This document shows positions 5,188-5,755 of a stretch of 5,755 nt of DNA, piece after piece. The DNA lies in assembly GCA_900313475.1 (NCBI GenBank), contig OMRJ01000277.1:1-5755 (forward strand), written 5' to 3'. Under the pieces are notes generated by a model. It worked only from the letters and a program-made list of their open reading frames with translations. It was not told the DNA's origin and made no database searches. The position numbers were made by a program, and so were the translations under genes. How positions within the stretch are numbered: the stretch's first letter is position 1; each line of letters begins with the position of its first letter. The DNA is from an uncultured Eubacteriales bacterium. Lineage in GTDB: Bacteria; Bacillota; Clostridia; Oscillospirales; Acutalibacteraceae.

Positions 5188-5755
5188 TCAAAGCTTTATT
5201 TCGTCAAGAACTTCCTTCACCGTGACGTTGGGATTTTTGGCGCCCATGAGTGTTGCCGTAATCATTTTTTCATGAAGCAGAGCGACGTCCTCCGCCGCGC
5301 CGTCCTCATCAAGCTTATATTCCCAAATAACGTCAAAGCCGTTGTCGGAGCATCTGTGTTTAATTGTAAGGTAAAGGTTCTGCATTGAGAAATTATTATT
5401 ATACCATATACCGACTGCCGAGCGTTTAACTTCATCACTTTCATACGGCAGCTCGATAGGCGCATGATATGAAAATGTCAGGCTGTCATATGTCTGTCCG
5501 AGAGACGCGTTTTTAACCGAATATTTGAGATAGATCCATTTGAGAACATCGTAATTGCAATGGCGGTAAACCAAATCTCTCGAAGCCTCAATAATCTCGG
5601 TAGCCTCTTTATATGTTTTTGCCTCGTCGACAATGGAACGAACCGAATACATGTGCCATCTGTTGCCGCCCCCTTTTTTCTCAAGAAGCGTCGAGCGGCG
5701 TGCAAGCATAAGCTTGAAGCTTACGTCCTCCTGATTGTCGTTAAACGCCGAAAGC
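5188..5755 (-). CDS. Condensation-domain-like protein, C-terminal part (C component)
   Basis: The frame stays open from the right edge to the TGA at 5188-5190, giving 189 whole codons (188 residues plus stop). The ATG at 5709 is therefore probably internal: the 15 residues before it (LSAFNDNQEDVSFKL) continue the reading frame, and no ribosome binding site is evident close upstream. The sequence fits the C-terminal half of NRPS condensation domains. An arginine-rich strand ending GGGNRWHMYSVRSI resembles the G-x-F-x-N-x-x-P-x-R segment, an amphipathic helix with DLVYRH follows, and the end has NNFSMQNLYLTIKHR, FDVIWEYKLDEDGAAEDV and a final helix before NPNVTVKEVLDEI. The HHxxxDG catalytic motif would lie outside the window and cannot be checked. 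Condensation domains join a carrier-bound acyl group to an amine. First visible gene of the operon, directly followed by the carrier protein. Alternatives are other BAHD/CAT-fold acyltransferases such as wax-ester-synthase or alcohol acetyltransferase types. Confidence 0.75.
   Translation of the reverse strand, partial: LSAFNDNQEDVSFKLMLARRSTLLEKKGGGNRWHMYSVRSIVDEAKTYKEATEIIEASRDLVYRHCNYDVLKWIYLKYSVKNASLGQTYDSLTFSYHAPIELPYESDEVKRSAVGIWYNNNFSMQNLYLTIKHRCSDNGFDVIWEYKLDEDGAAEDVALLHEKMITATLMGAKNPNVTVKEVLDEIKL

Noticed and set aside
5188..5709. ATG at 5709 as the true start of the condensation-like protein
   Set aside because: The frame is open for all 15 upstream codons to the window edge, the product would be far shorter than a condensation domain, and no ribosome binding site is evident close upstream.
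1..5755. CRISPR array, tRNA, rRNA, transposase or prophage genes
   Set aside because: Looked for regularly spaced repeats, cloverleaf-like segments and known mobile-element motifs on both strands; none found.

Overview
The window looks like chromosomal DNA from a mid-GC, anaerobic gut-type Clostridia, probably near Ruminococcaceae/Oscillospiraceae. This rests on strong AGGAGG-type ribosome binding sites, an alanyl-tRNA synthetase with the cysteine-rich insert I associate with clostridial enzymes, and a tiny Gly/Asn/Cys-rich membrane-anchored protein of a kind common in that class. The placement is inference; there is no rRNA marker here.

Plus strand, left part (1-3265): the 3' six-sevenths of alaS enters from the left edge. 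A HIT-family nucleotide hydrolase gene follows 108 bases later. Next comes a 382-base stretch with no convincing protein gene but several inverted repeats and one promoter/hairpin/terminator-like arrangement. A 41-codon gene (3087-3212) then has its own promoter, a near-perfect Shine-Dalgarno sequence and a textbook intrinsic terminator (3219-3265). It encodes a hydrophobic segment followed by a Gly/Asn/Cys-rich tail.

Minus strand, right part (3301-5755): a tight three-gene operon runs leftwards, convergent with the plus-strand genes. In transcription order it encodes (1) the C-terminal part of a protein that looks like a stand-alone condensation (C) domain, running off the right edge, (2) a 71-residue acyl carrier protein (T), and (3) a 543-residue AMP-forming acyl ligase (A) of the fatty-acid-activating type. 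Gaps of 21 and 18 bases, each holding a ribosome binding site, point to one mRNA.

Together the three proteins look like an NRPS module split into separate polypeptides. The ligase would activate a carboxylic acid, probably a fatty acid, and load it on the carrier. The condensation protein would then join the acyl group to an amine. Gut Clostridia are known to carry small A/T/C clusters that make fatty-acid amides, and this operon is a good candidate for that class. It is the most interesting content of the window.
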